DNA of 64,000 nucleotides, taken from positions 121,418-185,417 of the forward strand of contig JAJDWH010000001.1 of the NCBI GenBank assembly GCA_022825705.1. Direction: 5' to 3'. Of this stretch, positions 27,951-35,672 are shown piece by piece. This stretch comes from Alphaproteobacteria bacterium (lineage in GTDB: Bacteria > Pseudomonadota > Alphaproteobacteria > TMED109). Numbering within the stretch: the stretch's first letter is position 1; each line of letters begins with the position of its first letter. The notes below the pieces were generated by a model. That model saw nothing but the letters and a program-made list of their open reading frames with translations. It was not told where the DNA came from and ran no database searches. Position numbers and translations under genes: made by a program.

Positions 27951-28856
27951 ATGGACCCGATCCTGCTTCTGCTGGCCACGCTCGACGGCATCGCCTACGC
28001 GGCCCTGGTGTTCCTGGTGGCCGTCGGACTGACGCTGATCTTCGGCGTGATGCGGATACTGAACGTTGCCCACGGGGCCTTCTACGCGATCGGTGGATAC
28101 GCCGCCGCCAGCCTGGTGCTCGCCATCAGCGATGCGGACTTCAGCCCCTGGCTGAGCTTTCCGGCGCTGCTGGTCGCGGCGGCGGGGGTCGGGGCGGCGC
28201 TCGGGCTGGTGATCGAGCGCTTCCTGCTGCGCCACATTTACGCGAAGGAAGAGGTCCTGCAGCTCCTCGTGACGTTTGCCGCCTTCATGATTCTCGAAGA
28301 CGTACAGCGTCTGGTCTGGGGGGTGCAGCCATATTCGGCGACCGATCCCGTTCGGCTCCTTGGCACCGTCGACGTGATGGGCATTCCCTACAACGCGTAC
28401 CAGATCATCCTGCTGCCCGTGATCGCCGTCATGGTGCTGCTCGGCCTGCGCTGGTTCCTGCGTCGGACGCTCAGCGGCAAGGTTATTACTGCCGTCACCG
28501 AAGACCGGGAAACAGCAATCGCCATGGGGATCGACGCTCGCAAGGTGTTCACGGTCACGTTTGTCATCGGCGCCGTCCTCGCCGCACTTGGCGGGGCCCT
28601 GGCCTCGCCTACCACGGCCATTCAGCTGGGTCTCGGTGCGGAGATGATCGTCCTCTCGTTTGCGGTCGTCGCCACGGCGGGGCTCGGCCAGGTCGAGGGG
28701 GCGGCCCTCACCGCGTTGCTGATCGGACTGGGTCGCTCCTTCGCCGTGTACCTGGTGCCGGAACTCGACGTCCTGATTCCCTACATGATCATGGTCCTGG
28801 TGCTGCTCTTCCGCCCGCAGGGACTGTTCGCGGTCGCGGAAAAACGAAGGATCTGA
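27951..28856 (+). CDS. livH: Branched-chain amino acid-type ABC permease, LivH family
   Basis: This 301-residue inner-membrane permease has about eight hydrophobic segments and the LivH-type features MRILNVAHGAFYAIGGYAA near 35-50 and VTEDRETAIAMGIDARKV, the cytoplasmic loop that contacts the ATPases. It forms the channel with the LivM-type protein encoded 1 base after its stop. Confidence 0.9.
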   Translation: MDPILLLLATLDGIAYAALVFLVAVGLTLIFGVMRILNVAHGAFYAIGGYAAASLVLAISDADFSPWLSFPALLVAAAGVGAALGLVIERFLLRHIYAKEEVLQLLVTFAAFMILEDVQRLVWGVQPYSATDPVRLLGTVDVMGIPYNAYQIILLPVIAVMVLLGLRWFLRRTLSGKVITAVTEDRETAIAMGIDARKVFTVTFVIGAVLAALGGALASPTTAIQLGLGAEMIVLSFAVVATAGLGQVEGAALTALLIGLGRSFAVYLVPELDVLIPYMIMVLVLLFRPQGLFAVAEKRRI

Positions 28857-28857
28857 C

Positions 28858-29823
28858 GTGCGGCTCGTGCGCTACTTGCCGGCCGTCCTGGTCCTGGTGG
28901 TGGCGGTGCTGCCGCTGGCGGTCCCGTGGTTGAAGATCGTGTTGACGGTGGCGCTCGCCAAGGGCCTCGCAGTCCTTGGCGTCGTAGTTCTGCTGCGGGC
29001 CGGTCAGGTCTCATTCGGCCACGCGATGTTTTTCGCCGCAAGCGCCTACAGCGCCGCGTTCCTGATGCAAGGCTTCGCCGGCGCCGATCTTGCCGTGCTG
29101 CTGCTGGCCGGAATGGTCTGCTCGGGGACGATGGGCGCCGTTATCGGCCTGTTCGTGGTGCGGTACCGCTACATCTTCTTCGGGATGCTCAACCTGGCGT
29201 TCTCGATGGTGCTCTATGCCCTTCTCGAGAAGATGTTCCACATTACGGGTGGCAGCGACGGGATGGCGGTTGGACGGCCAACATACCTTGGCCTGGAACT
29301 CGCACGAACGTCCTTCGAGACTGCCCTCTTCTACACATCACTGGGTCTTGCCGGCGCGGCCTGCTGGTTCGTGCACCGTTTCCTGCGTTCACCTCTCGGC
29401 GAGGCGCTGAGCGCCATCCGGACCAACGAGACGCGCCTCGAATACCTGGGCATCTCGGCCCGATGGATCCTGCTGATCGCATACGTGCTGTCCGCGGTGC
29501 TGGCGGGGCTCGGAGGGTCCATCATCGCCGTTAATCAGGGCGTGGTCACCCCTGACCTCGGGTACTGGATCCGTTCCGGCGAGTTCGTCTTCATCGCCAT
29601 TCTCGGGGGCGCGGGCCACGTACTCGGCGCGTTTGCCGGCGCGCTGGTGTACGAGCTCGTGCGGTTCTATGCCGCCGCAATGGCGGCCGACGTCTGGCAA
29701 ATGATCCTCGGTTTCGTACTGCTCGGGATCATCCTGTTCGCCTCCCGGGGCATCGTCGGCCTCTACCGCGACCTCGCCGCCATCGCCCCGGGGCCGCGCG
29801 GTCATCGGGAGCCATTGCGGTGA
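28858..29823 (+). CDS. livM: Branched-chain amino acid-type ABC permease, LivM family
   Basis: This 321-residue permease has about nine membrane segments. Typical LivM stretches include RAGQVSFGHAMFFAASAY and the coupling loop LSAIRTNETRLEYLGI. It starts at GTG one base after livH and its last codons overlap livG by 4 bases. Confidence 0.9.
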   Translation: MRLVRYLPAVLVLVVAVLPLAVPWLKIVLTVALAKGLAVLGVVVLLRAGQVSFGHAMFFAASAYSAAFLMQGFAGADLAVLLLAGMVCSGTMGAVIGLFVVRYRYIFFGMLNLAFSMVLYALLEKMFHITGGSDGMAVGRPTYLGLELARTSFETALFYTSLGLAGAACWFVHRFLRSPLGEALSAIRTNETRLEYLGISARWILLIAYVLSAVLAGLGGSIIAVNQGVVTPDLGYWIRSGEFVFIAILGGAGHVLGAFAGALVYELVRFYAAAMAADVWQMILGFVLLGIILFASRGIVGLYRDLAAIAPGPRGHREPLR

Positions 29824-30563
29824 GCGGCACCCTGCTGGAAGCCAGCAACCTCCACATCAGCTTCGGCGGCGTGACGGCGGCCGACGGCATCGATCTCGAG
29901 GTGTTCAACGGAGAACGGCTCGCGATCATCGGCCCCAACGGCGCCGGCAAGACGACGTTCCTCAACATCTGCACGGGGTATCTCACGCCGTCCGCCGGGA
30001 GCGTCCGGTTCGGGCGGCGCGACATCACGGCGATGGCGCCGCGCGCGATCACGCGGATGGGAATTGCCAGGGCCTTCCAGACTCCGCAGCTGTTCCACGA
30101 CCAGCGCGTCATCGACAACCTGTTGCTGGCGGCCGCCGCTCGTGAGCGGACATGGAACCCGTTCCGGCCGCTCCAGGACCTCCCCGAACGCGACGAGATG
30201 TTGGAGTTGCTGGAGCTCTTCGGCCTTGCAGAAGTGTCTACGCAGATGATCAACGAGCTTCCGGAAGGTAATCGGAAGCTCGTCGACATTGCCGTGGCGC
30301 TGGCCCTGCGCCCCCAGTTGCTGCTGATGGACGAGCCCACCAGCGGCGTCAGCACGCTGGAGAAGTTCCGGATCATGGACCTGCTGGTGGAGGCGCTCGC
30401 CGTCCAGGGCGTGACCTCGGTCTTCGTCGAGCACGACATGGAAGTGGTGAAGCGCTATGCCGATCGCGTGGCTGTCTGGAGTGCCGGCCATATCCAGTCG
30501 GTCGGACCGCCGGACCAGGTGCTGGCCGATCCGTCCGTGATGCGCGACGTAATCGGGATCTGA
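29820..30563 (+). CDS. livG: ABC importer ATPase, LivG family
   Basis: This 247-residue ATPase shows Walker A GPNGAGKT near 40, a Q-loop in ARAFQTPQLF, Walker B LLLMDEP and the switch His in FVEHDMEVV. The ABC signature is unusual: LPEGNRKLVDIA stands where LSGGQ-like sequence is normal. I recall this EGxRK form in a subset of Liv-type importers, so it may mark a subfamily with another substrate. The GTG start overlaps livM. Confidence 0.9.
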   Translation: MSGTLLEASNLHISFGGVTAADGIDLEVFNGERLAIIGPNGAGKTTFLNICTGYLTPSAGSVRFGRRDITAMAPRAITRMGIARAFQTPQLFHDQRVIDNLLLAAAARERTWNPFRPLQDLPERDEMLELLELFGLAEVSTQMINELPEGNRKLVDIAVALALRPQLLLMDEPTSGVSTLEKFRIMDLLVEALAVQGVTSVFVEHDMEVVKRYADRVAVWSAGHIQSVGPPDQVLADPSVMRDVIGI

Positions 30564-30566
30564 TCG

Positions 30567-31247
30567 ATGCTCTCGCTCGAACGCGTGAACGTCCATGTCG
30601 ACGCGATGCACGTCCTGCGCGACGTGACGTTTGGCGTGGAACCGGGCTCCACCGTCGCGCTGATTGGCCGGAACGGTGCGGGCAAGACCACGACGCTCCG
30701 TAGCGTCATGGGCCTCGTCGCCAAGTCGAGTGGCACCATCTCGTTCGCAGGGACCGACCTGGACGATGTGCCGCCGCACCGCCGGCCCGCCATGGGCATT
30801 GGCTTCGCGCCCGAGGACCGGCGCCTGTTCTCCTCCTTCAACGTGGAAGAGAACATCCTGCTCCCGGCCCGGGTTGCGCGTGCCGACGGCGGCGAGATGG
30901 CCGCAAACCTCGAGCGCGTGTACGAGACGGTTCCAGAGCTCAAGGAGCTGCGGCACCGACCGGCGGGTTCGGTGAGCGGCGGCCAGGGCAAGATGGTAGC
31001 CCTTGGCCGGGCCTTGATGATCGGGACCCGGTTGGTGCTCCTCGATGAGCCGTTCCAGGGGCTGGCCCCCGCCCTTGCGCGTCGCTACGGAGATGCCCTC
31101 CGAAGACTTCGGGAGCGCGAACGTGAACTCTCGCTCGTGGTCACCGAATCCAATCCGGCCCTGCTCGCTGGATTGGCGGACACGACCTTTCTGATCGAAC
31201 GCGGCGAGGTCGCGCCCGCCGAGACCGTCTCGGATCACGCCGGCTAG
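30567..31247 (+). CDS. livF: ABC importer ATPase, LivF family
   Basis: This 226-residue ATPase has Walker A GRNGAGKTTT, a signature VSGGQGKMVALGRAL (close to the standard form) and Walker B LVLLDEPFQGLAP. The usual switch His is not in its typical context: the segment after Walker B reads LSLVVTESNPALLAGLAD, where VEQN-like sequence would be expected. It follows livG by 3 bases and ends the importer operon. Confidence 0.88.
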   Translation: MLSLERVNVHVDAMHVLRDVTFGVEPGSTVALIGRNGAGKTTTLRSVMGLVAKSSGTISFAGTDLDDVPPHRRPAMGIGFAPEDRRLFSSFNVEENILLPARVARADGGEMAANLERVYETVPELKELRHRPAGSVSGGQGKMVALGRALMIGTRLVLLDEPFQGLAPALARRYGDALRRLRERERELSLVVTESNPALLAGLADTTFLIERGEVAPAETVSDHAG

Positions 31248-31440
31248 GCCCGGGCAATCGGTTCAGGGTGCCGATCTGCTTCCGGACAGCCGGCCGCAGG
31301 ACTCGATCCCGTTGTCGCACTGCACGAATGATCTTGGCGAAGCGAAGAAGGTACCCGAATGCCCGCGGGTGCAGAGGTTCTGCTGCCCGCCGCTTCGGAT
31401 GCACATTACCAGGCCGGTTTAAGGCTGTTTTTGGGCCGGC

Positions 31441-31474
31441 CCCCACATGCGCCGCCGCACGAAGGCGTGTGGGG
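31441..31474. other. Hairpin downstream of the liv operon
   Basis: A 10-base stem ccccacatgc/gcgtgtgggg with one wobble pair and a 14-base loop lies about 190 bases after livF. No T-tract follows on either strand, so a role as transcription terminator is only possible. The remaining 280 bases between livF and the nucleotidyltransferase gene show no gene. Confidence 0.35.
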
Positions 31475-31528
31475 ACAGCCTTCAGGGCGGGCGTAGAAGG
31501 CGTACCCGTACTTCCCTGCTCCCGGACG

Positions 31529-32053
31529 TCAATCCTGCGGTTCGAGCAGTTCCTCCAGCGCGTAGAGCGTCTTTTGCGGGAACCGTTCCCGCGGGTAGTA
31601 GCGGGTGATGACCGCGAGCACCTTCCGATAGTCCGTGAGGTCTAGGAGGCGCAGGAGGAAGCGCACGTCATCCTCGTCGTGAAATCCCTCGCCAAGGCGC
31701 ATGGCAAGGCACTTCATCGCGAGCAGATACTCCGGACTTGCGGTCAACACACGCAGGTTGGTCAGTTCGAGGTACGGTTGAAAGTCTTCGTGGTCGCTCA
31801 AGTACGCCTTGACCGCGTCGTTGAGCCAGTCGCCTGGGATCCCAGCGGCTGTGGCGACCGCCTGTGCGGCTGCGCGTACCTCTCCCTCAGGGCGGAAGAA
31901 TGCGTCGATGTTCCGGGTCGAGGCGCGCGCGTCGAACACAAGGCACATGACGGCACCGCCGACCACATACACTTCTCCGGTGATCGACCGGCTCGCAAGT
32001 TCCTCGTTTAAGCGATTGAATAAGACTTCAATATCTCGCTTGGAGTATTCCAC
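31529..32053 (-). CDS. Nucleotidyltransferase-like protein, DUF6036 type (toxin-like partner)
   Basis: This 174-residue protein resembles minimal nucleotidyltransferases found in toxin-antitoxin pairs. The YVVGGAVMCLVFDARASTRNIDAFF segment (residues about 28-52) corresponds to the GG...DxD active site. However, the first Asp of DxD is Asn (RNID), so the usual two-metal site looks incomplete. The rest is helical, with TNLRVLTASPEYLLAMKCLAMR following the DUF6036 pattern. The GTG start overlaps the stop of the upstream ribbon-helix-helix gene by one base, so the two form an operon. Confidence 0.78.
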   Translation of the reverse strand: MEYSKRDIEVLFNRLNEELASRSITGEVYVVGGAVMCLVFDARASTRNIDAFFRPEGEVRAAAQAVATAAGIPGDWLNDAVKAYLSDHEDFQPYLELTNLRVLTASPEYLLAMKCLAMRLGEGFHDEDDVRFLLRLLDLTDYRKVLAVITRYYPRERFPQKTLYALEELLEPQD

Positions 32054-32544
32054 TACACCCTCTGCCCGACGCTGCTGTCAATGAACAGATTCCGGCGCCG
32101 GAACGGAGGCGGGGAACGAGTCAAGAGATGTAACCGCAGGCTCTTCAGGGACGAGGCGAACCAAGGCGTATCGAGGCCCTTGACCGCTCCTGTCCAGCGC
32201 GGCGGGTTGACCCCCTGGAGCGCCGCCGCCTGCTCGACCATCGCCGCCAGATAGCTTGCCTCGAACGGAGCGAGCCGAGCTTCCGGCGCGTGGCGGACCG
32301 CTCGCTTGTACTCGCTTGCCGTCAGCCCGGTGAACCAGTCCTGAAATTCCGCAATCGTGAAGGACCGCGCATCCGGACGTGCCGCCAAATCCCGGCACAG
32401 TGCTTGGAATTTCTGTTCGGCAGATGGAAGCACCTGCTGCAGGACCCACTTGGATACGTCCATCCCCGCACTTGCTGCACGCGCGCCGATGCGCGCCTTG
32501 TCCTCCGCGCTGATCCGGATCTGAAGTTGTTGAGTCTTGCTCAC
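32053..32544 (-). CDS. Ribbon-helix-helix-like protein, antitoxin-like partner
   Basis: This 163-residue protein begins with a segment typical of plasmid RHH/CopG-like antitoxins (QLQIRISAEDKARIGARAAS, residues about 6-25, then MDVSKWVLQQVLP). It continues into a helical domain ending in SPPPFRRRNLFIDSSVGQRV, which I recall as a partner of DUF6036 nucleotidyltransferases. The GTG at 32544 is chosen since AGGTG lies 6 bases upstream and the RHH part begins at once. A perfect inverted repeat lies 32 bases before the start, consistent with self-repression. Confidence 0.75.
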   Translation of the reverse strand: MSKTQQLQIRISAEDKARIGARAASAGMDVSKWVLQQVLPSAEQKFQALCRDLAARPDARSFTIAEFQDWFTGLTASEYKRAVRHAPEARLAPFEASYLAAMVEQAAALQGVNPPRWTGAVKGLDTPWFASSLKSLRLHLLTRSPPPFRRRNLFIDSSVGQRV

Positions 32545-32575
32545 GTGAATCACCTGGACTTCGTCCCGCCGCGTA

Positions 32576-32592
32576 TCAATACGGTGTATTGA
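32576..32592. promoter_or_regulatory. Candidate operator: perfect 7-3-7 inverted repeat
   Basis: TCAATAC-GGT-GTATTGA is a perfect palindrome with a 3-base centre. It is AT-rich within GC-rich DNA and sits 32 bases upstream of the RHH-type gene, the place for an autoregulatory site. Confidence 0.6.
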
Positions 32593-32704
32593 CAATTTTC
32601 CGTTTGGGCGAGTGCCGTCCCTTGCCCCTACCGGAAACTCAGATCTCGCATCGCTGGACGTCACAGGCGCGGAGGAAGCCCGGCCGTGAACTCACGCTAG
32701 TCGC

Positions 32705-32974
32705 TCATCCCGGTAGACGCGCCTTCGCGAGCAGTCGCCGACGCTCGTTTACCCGCTCCGTCGCGTTGGCCTCGGCTCGCGTTCTCCGCCCGAAGATGTG
32801 CATCCATCCACCCGACACCTCGGGTCGAACTTCCCCGTCTGCGGCCCAAAGCTGGCGAAAGTACTGGTCGAATCCCTCAAGTTTCGTTTCGTGGAACCAA
32901 ATCCCTCCCTCTGGCCCCTCGATAGCTGTCGGGCCTTGGCCCCGTACCCGTATTGCCTGTAGGTACCTATCGCC
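32705..32974 (-). pseudogene. Decayed open frame of unknown origin
   Basis: On the minus strand an 89-codon frame reads GQGPTAIEGPEGGIWFHETK, then LEGFDQYFRQLWAADGEVRP and SGGWMHIFGRRTRAE before a TGA at 32705-32707. Its composition is protein-like, unlike the two other frames. There is no usable start codon near its 5' end: the frame begins after a TGA at 32975-32977, beyond which the same frame continues as VETTFQLGDHP. A nonsense mutation or frameshift in a former gene is the simplest reading. I do not recognise the protein. No other gene is seen between 32.6 and 33.1 kb. Confidence 0.45.
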
Positions 32975-33121
32975 TCATGGGTGATCCCCCAATTGGAAGG
33001 TCGTCTCCACATCGGTCGATATCTCCTGACATCTCGCTCGGTCCCATCGCTCGCTTCGGGCTCCCTCCCTGTCGTTTTCGCCTCAGGCGCGCGTGGCCTG
33101 CGGGCCGACGCAACACATCGT

Positions 33122-33523
33122 TCACGTACCTTCGATCTCACGCCGGGCGGCGGACGCCAGAAAGGCTGAACGGGTCATGCGGCGCTGCTTGGCCTCGTCG
33201 TCGATGGCGTCGAGCAGGCCGCGGTCGAGGGAGATGTTGACCCGTCGTGAGGAACCGCGGTCCAAAAGGAGCGGAATCAGCACCAGGTCGGCTCCTTCAC
33301 GCCAATCGGAGAGGTCGGGATCGGCCTTGATGGCATCGATGGAGCGGGGCGGCGGAATCGGGTCGCCGTCGTCGCAAAGACCCTCCACGTGGAACGCAAG
33401 GACCTCGCAGCCTCGGCGGACGGCGTCGTCGAGTGAGTCGCCTACGGACACGCAGCCCGGGAAATCAGGGAAGCTAACCCCGTAGCCGGCGTCGTCCCGG
33501 TGGATGAAGGACACATAGCGCAT
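33122..33523 (-). CDS. hicB: HicB-type antitoxin
   Basis: This 133-residue protein starts with the partial RNase H-like HicB fold (FIHRDDAGYGVSFPDFPGC, residues about 6-24, then SLDDAVRRGCEVL) and ends with a ribbon-helix-helix DNA-binding segment (RRVNISLDRGLLDAIDDEAK). It neutralises the HicA toxin encoded just upstream and probably represses the operon. The start lies 12 bases after the hicA stop. Confidence 0.92.
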   Translation of the reverse strand: MRYVSFIHRDDAGYGVSFPDFPGCVSVGDSLDDAVRRGCEVLAFHVEGLCDDGDPIPPPRSIDAIKADPDLSDWREGADLVLIPLLLDRGSSRRVNISLDRGLLDAIDDEAKQRRMTRSAFLASAARREIEGT

Positions 33524-33535
33524 CGTTTCTTCCTC

Positions 33536-33739
33536 CTATGCGTTCCAGCCCGCCTGCCGGTAGATCGATGCCACCGTTCCGCGCGGGATGTCCTTGTTCG
33601 GATGCGGCACCGTAACCCGTCCCGGTTTCGTGGGGTGGGTGAACTGCCGGTGGCTCCCTCTGGTGGCAATGTGCACCCATCCGTCCTTCCGGAGCATGCG
33701 GATGAGCTTGCCGCTGTTACGTTCTACGGCCTTGAGCAT
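33536..33739 (-). CDS. hicA: HicA-type mRNA interferase toxin
   Basis: This 67-residue protein has the double-stranded RNA-binding-like HicA fold with the catalytic His in RGSHRQFTHP and the closing VTVPHPNKDIPRGTVASIYRQAG. HicA cleaves mRNA when freed from HicB. Gene order toxin-antitoxin is standard for hicAB. The ATG at 33739 has no clear Shine-Dalgarno and is directly preceded by a palindrome. Confidence 0.92.
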   Translation of the reverse strand: MLKAVERNSGKLIRMLRKDGWVHIATRGSHRQFTHPTKPGRVTVPHPNKDIPRGTVASIYRQAGWNA

Positions 33740-33740
33740 T

Positions 33741-33756
33741 GTGTATCATCATACAC
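33741..33756. promoter_or_regulatory. Candidate HicB operator: GTGTAT-CATC-ATACAC
   Basis: A perfect 6-4-6 inverted repeat ends one base before the hicA ATG on the minus strand. Its position over the expected ribosome-binding and promoter region fits autorepression by the RHH domain of HicB. The AT-rich centre could also contain the -10 element of a near-leaderless transcript. Confidence 0.65.
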
Positions 33757-33935
33757 AAACTTTCGATCGGATCAAGACGGTGACGGTACTGGACCGGCGC
33801 TGAGCTATGTGGCACCACGTCAGCACAACCCGATACAACCAATGCCATCGGACGCCCTCTTTCAGCGCTATAGCGAGCGCCCGAGCCACCCGCGACCCGA
33901 AGCAAAGGCCCTACTCATGCCCTTGAGAAGTCCGG

Positions 33936-35672
33936 TCAATCGCCGGCCGCGAAGCCGACCACCGTGGCCTCGACATCTCTCGCCAACTCCCGCTCCATCA
34001 TCTGCCGCATGGCCACTTTCCGCGCCTTCCCTGTAACGGTCAGCGGAAACGAATCCACCAACCGCCAGATCCGGGGGATCTTGTACCGCGCGATCGCGCC
34101 GTCGCAGAACGCCCGCAGCTGCGCCTCATCGAGCGCGACCCCCTCATGCGGGATGATCCAGGCGCAGAGCTCTTCACCGTACCTGGGGTCCGGGACCCCG
34201 AAGACCTGCACATCGCGAACACCGGGGTGGCGGTGCAGGAAATCCTCGATCTCACGCGGATAGATGTTCTCGCCGCCCCGAATCACCATGTCGCTGGCGC
34301 GGCCCACGATCCGCCCGTAGCCCGCTCGATCGACGACGCCGAGGTCCCCGGTGTGCATCCACCCCTCCGCATCGATCGCGGCCGTCGTCGCCACCGGATC
34401 ATCCCAGTAGCCCTTCATGACCACGTATCCCCGTATCAGGACCTCGCCCACGGTGCCGCATGCAACCGTTCGGCCCTCGCCATCGACGACCTTGGCCTCA
34501 ACGTGCGGGTGCACCCGCCCGATCGTTCCCACCCGGCGGTCCGGCGGATCGTCCCTTGCCGTCTGGAAGGTCACCGGGCTGGTCTCGGTCATGCCGAAGC
34601 AGATCGTGACCTCGGGCATGTGCAGTTCTTCGAGGAGACGCCGCATCAGTTCCGCCGGACACGGCGCCCCCGCCATGATCCCCGTCCGCAGATGATCAAG
34701 GTTGCGGCCGGGTCGCGACGGGTCCTCGAGCATGGCCACATACATGGTGGGAACGCCGTACAGCGCCGTGCAGCGCTCGCCTTCCACGGCATCGAGCACG
34801 GCGTCCGCGTCGAAACGCTCGCCCGGGAACACCAGGCAGGATCCGGCCGTGGCGGCGGCGAGGCTTCCCATCACCATGCCGAAGCAGTGATAGAGCGGCA
34901 CCGGCACGCAGATCCGGTCATCCGGTCCGAGATCGAGCACCGCGGCCGTCTGCCGGGCGTTGTTGACGATGTTGTGATGGCTGAGCGTGGCCCCCTTCGG
35001 CCGGCCGGTCGTGCCGCTTGTGAACTGGATGTTGATCGGGTCGGAGGGCTTCTGGGCGGCCGCCAGCCGCTCGAGATGCGCGCCATCCGCATGCGCTGCG
35101 GCCAGGTCGTCGAAACGGAGCATCCCCGCTTCGTCCTGCTCCCCCAGGTGGATCACGAACTCGAGGTCGGGCAGCGCCGGCGGGTGCGACCGGGCGCCGG
35201 CGGGATCGCCCAATCCCGGTACGAGCGACCGCACGATTCCCGTGAAATCAGTGCCGCGATACTGGCGTGCCAGCACCAGCGCGCGCATGCCGACCAGGTT
35301 GAGGGCATGCCGCAGCTCGTCGGCCTGATACGCGGGATTGACCGTCACCAGGATCAGCCCGGCGCGGGCGCTTGCAAACTGAACGAGCAGCCATTCAGGG
35401 TGGTTCGGCGACCAGATGCCGATCCGGTCCCCGGGGTTCAGCCCCAGCTCCAGCAGGCCCGTCGCCAACCGGTCGACCGCAACAGCGAACGCCCGGTAGG
35501 TCCATCGCCGGCCAGCCTCCGGAAAGACCGCGAACTCGCGATCCGGCCACCGATTGGCCGCCCTGGCCAACGTCTCGGTCACGGTCTGATCGAGCAGCGG
35601 GGGCTGCAGCCACCCCTGCACGGCTGCGCGGTCCGCCACCGGAATCCGCGGGTCCGATGGAGCGTCCGTCAC
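33936..35672 (-). CDS. Acyl-CoA synthetase (AMP-binding, FadD-like)
   Basis: This 578-residue adenylate-forming enzyme activates a carboxylic acid to its CoA thioester. Motifs in order: QFTSGTTGRPKGATLSHHN (P-loop), YGVPTMYVAML, CFGMTETSPVTF, GWMHTGDLGVVD, GRASDMVIRGGENIYPREIE and the C-terminal catalytic Lys in LTVTGKARK. The architecture matches medium- or long-chain fatty acyl-CoA ligases of the FadD3/AcsF type. Its ATG overlaps the upstream mlrC-type gene by 4 bases; together with the M48 gene the three form one minus-strand operon. Confidence 0.9.
   Translation of the reverse strand: MTDAPSDPRIPVADRAAVQGWLQPPLLDQTVTETLARAANRWPDREFAVFPEAGRRWTYRAFAVAVDRLATGLLELGLNPGDRIGIWSPNHPEWLLVQFASARAGLILVTVNPAYQADELRHALNLVGMRALVLARQYRGTDFTGIVRSLVPGLGDPAGARSHPPALPDLEFVIHLGEQDEAGMLRFDDLAAAHADGAHLERLAAAQKPSDPINIQFTSGTTGRPKGATLSHHNIVNNARQTAAVLDLGPDDRICVPVPLYHCFGMVMGSLAAATAGSCLVFPGERFDADAVLDAVEGERCTALYGVPTMYVAMLEDPSRPGRNLDHLRTGIMAGAPCPAELMRRLLEELHMPEVTICFGMTETSPVTFQTARDDPPDRRVGTIGRVHPHVEAKVVDGEGRTVACGTVGEVLIRGYVVMKGYWDDPVATTAAIDAEGWMHTGDLGVVDRAGYGRIVGRASDMVIRGGENIYPREIEDFLHRHPGVRDVQVFGVPDPRYGEELCAWIIPHEGVALDEAQLRAFCDGAIARYKIPRIWRLVDSFPLTVTGKARKVAMRQMMERELARDVEATVVGFAAGD

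Noticed and set aside
29802-31238. 478-codon minus-strand frame opposite livG and livF
   Set aside because: It is a shadow of two clear ATPase genes on the other strand, with His/Arg-rich composition.
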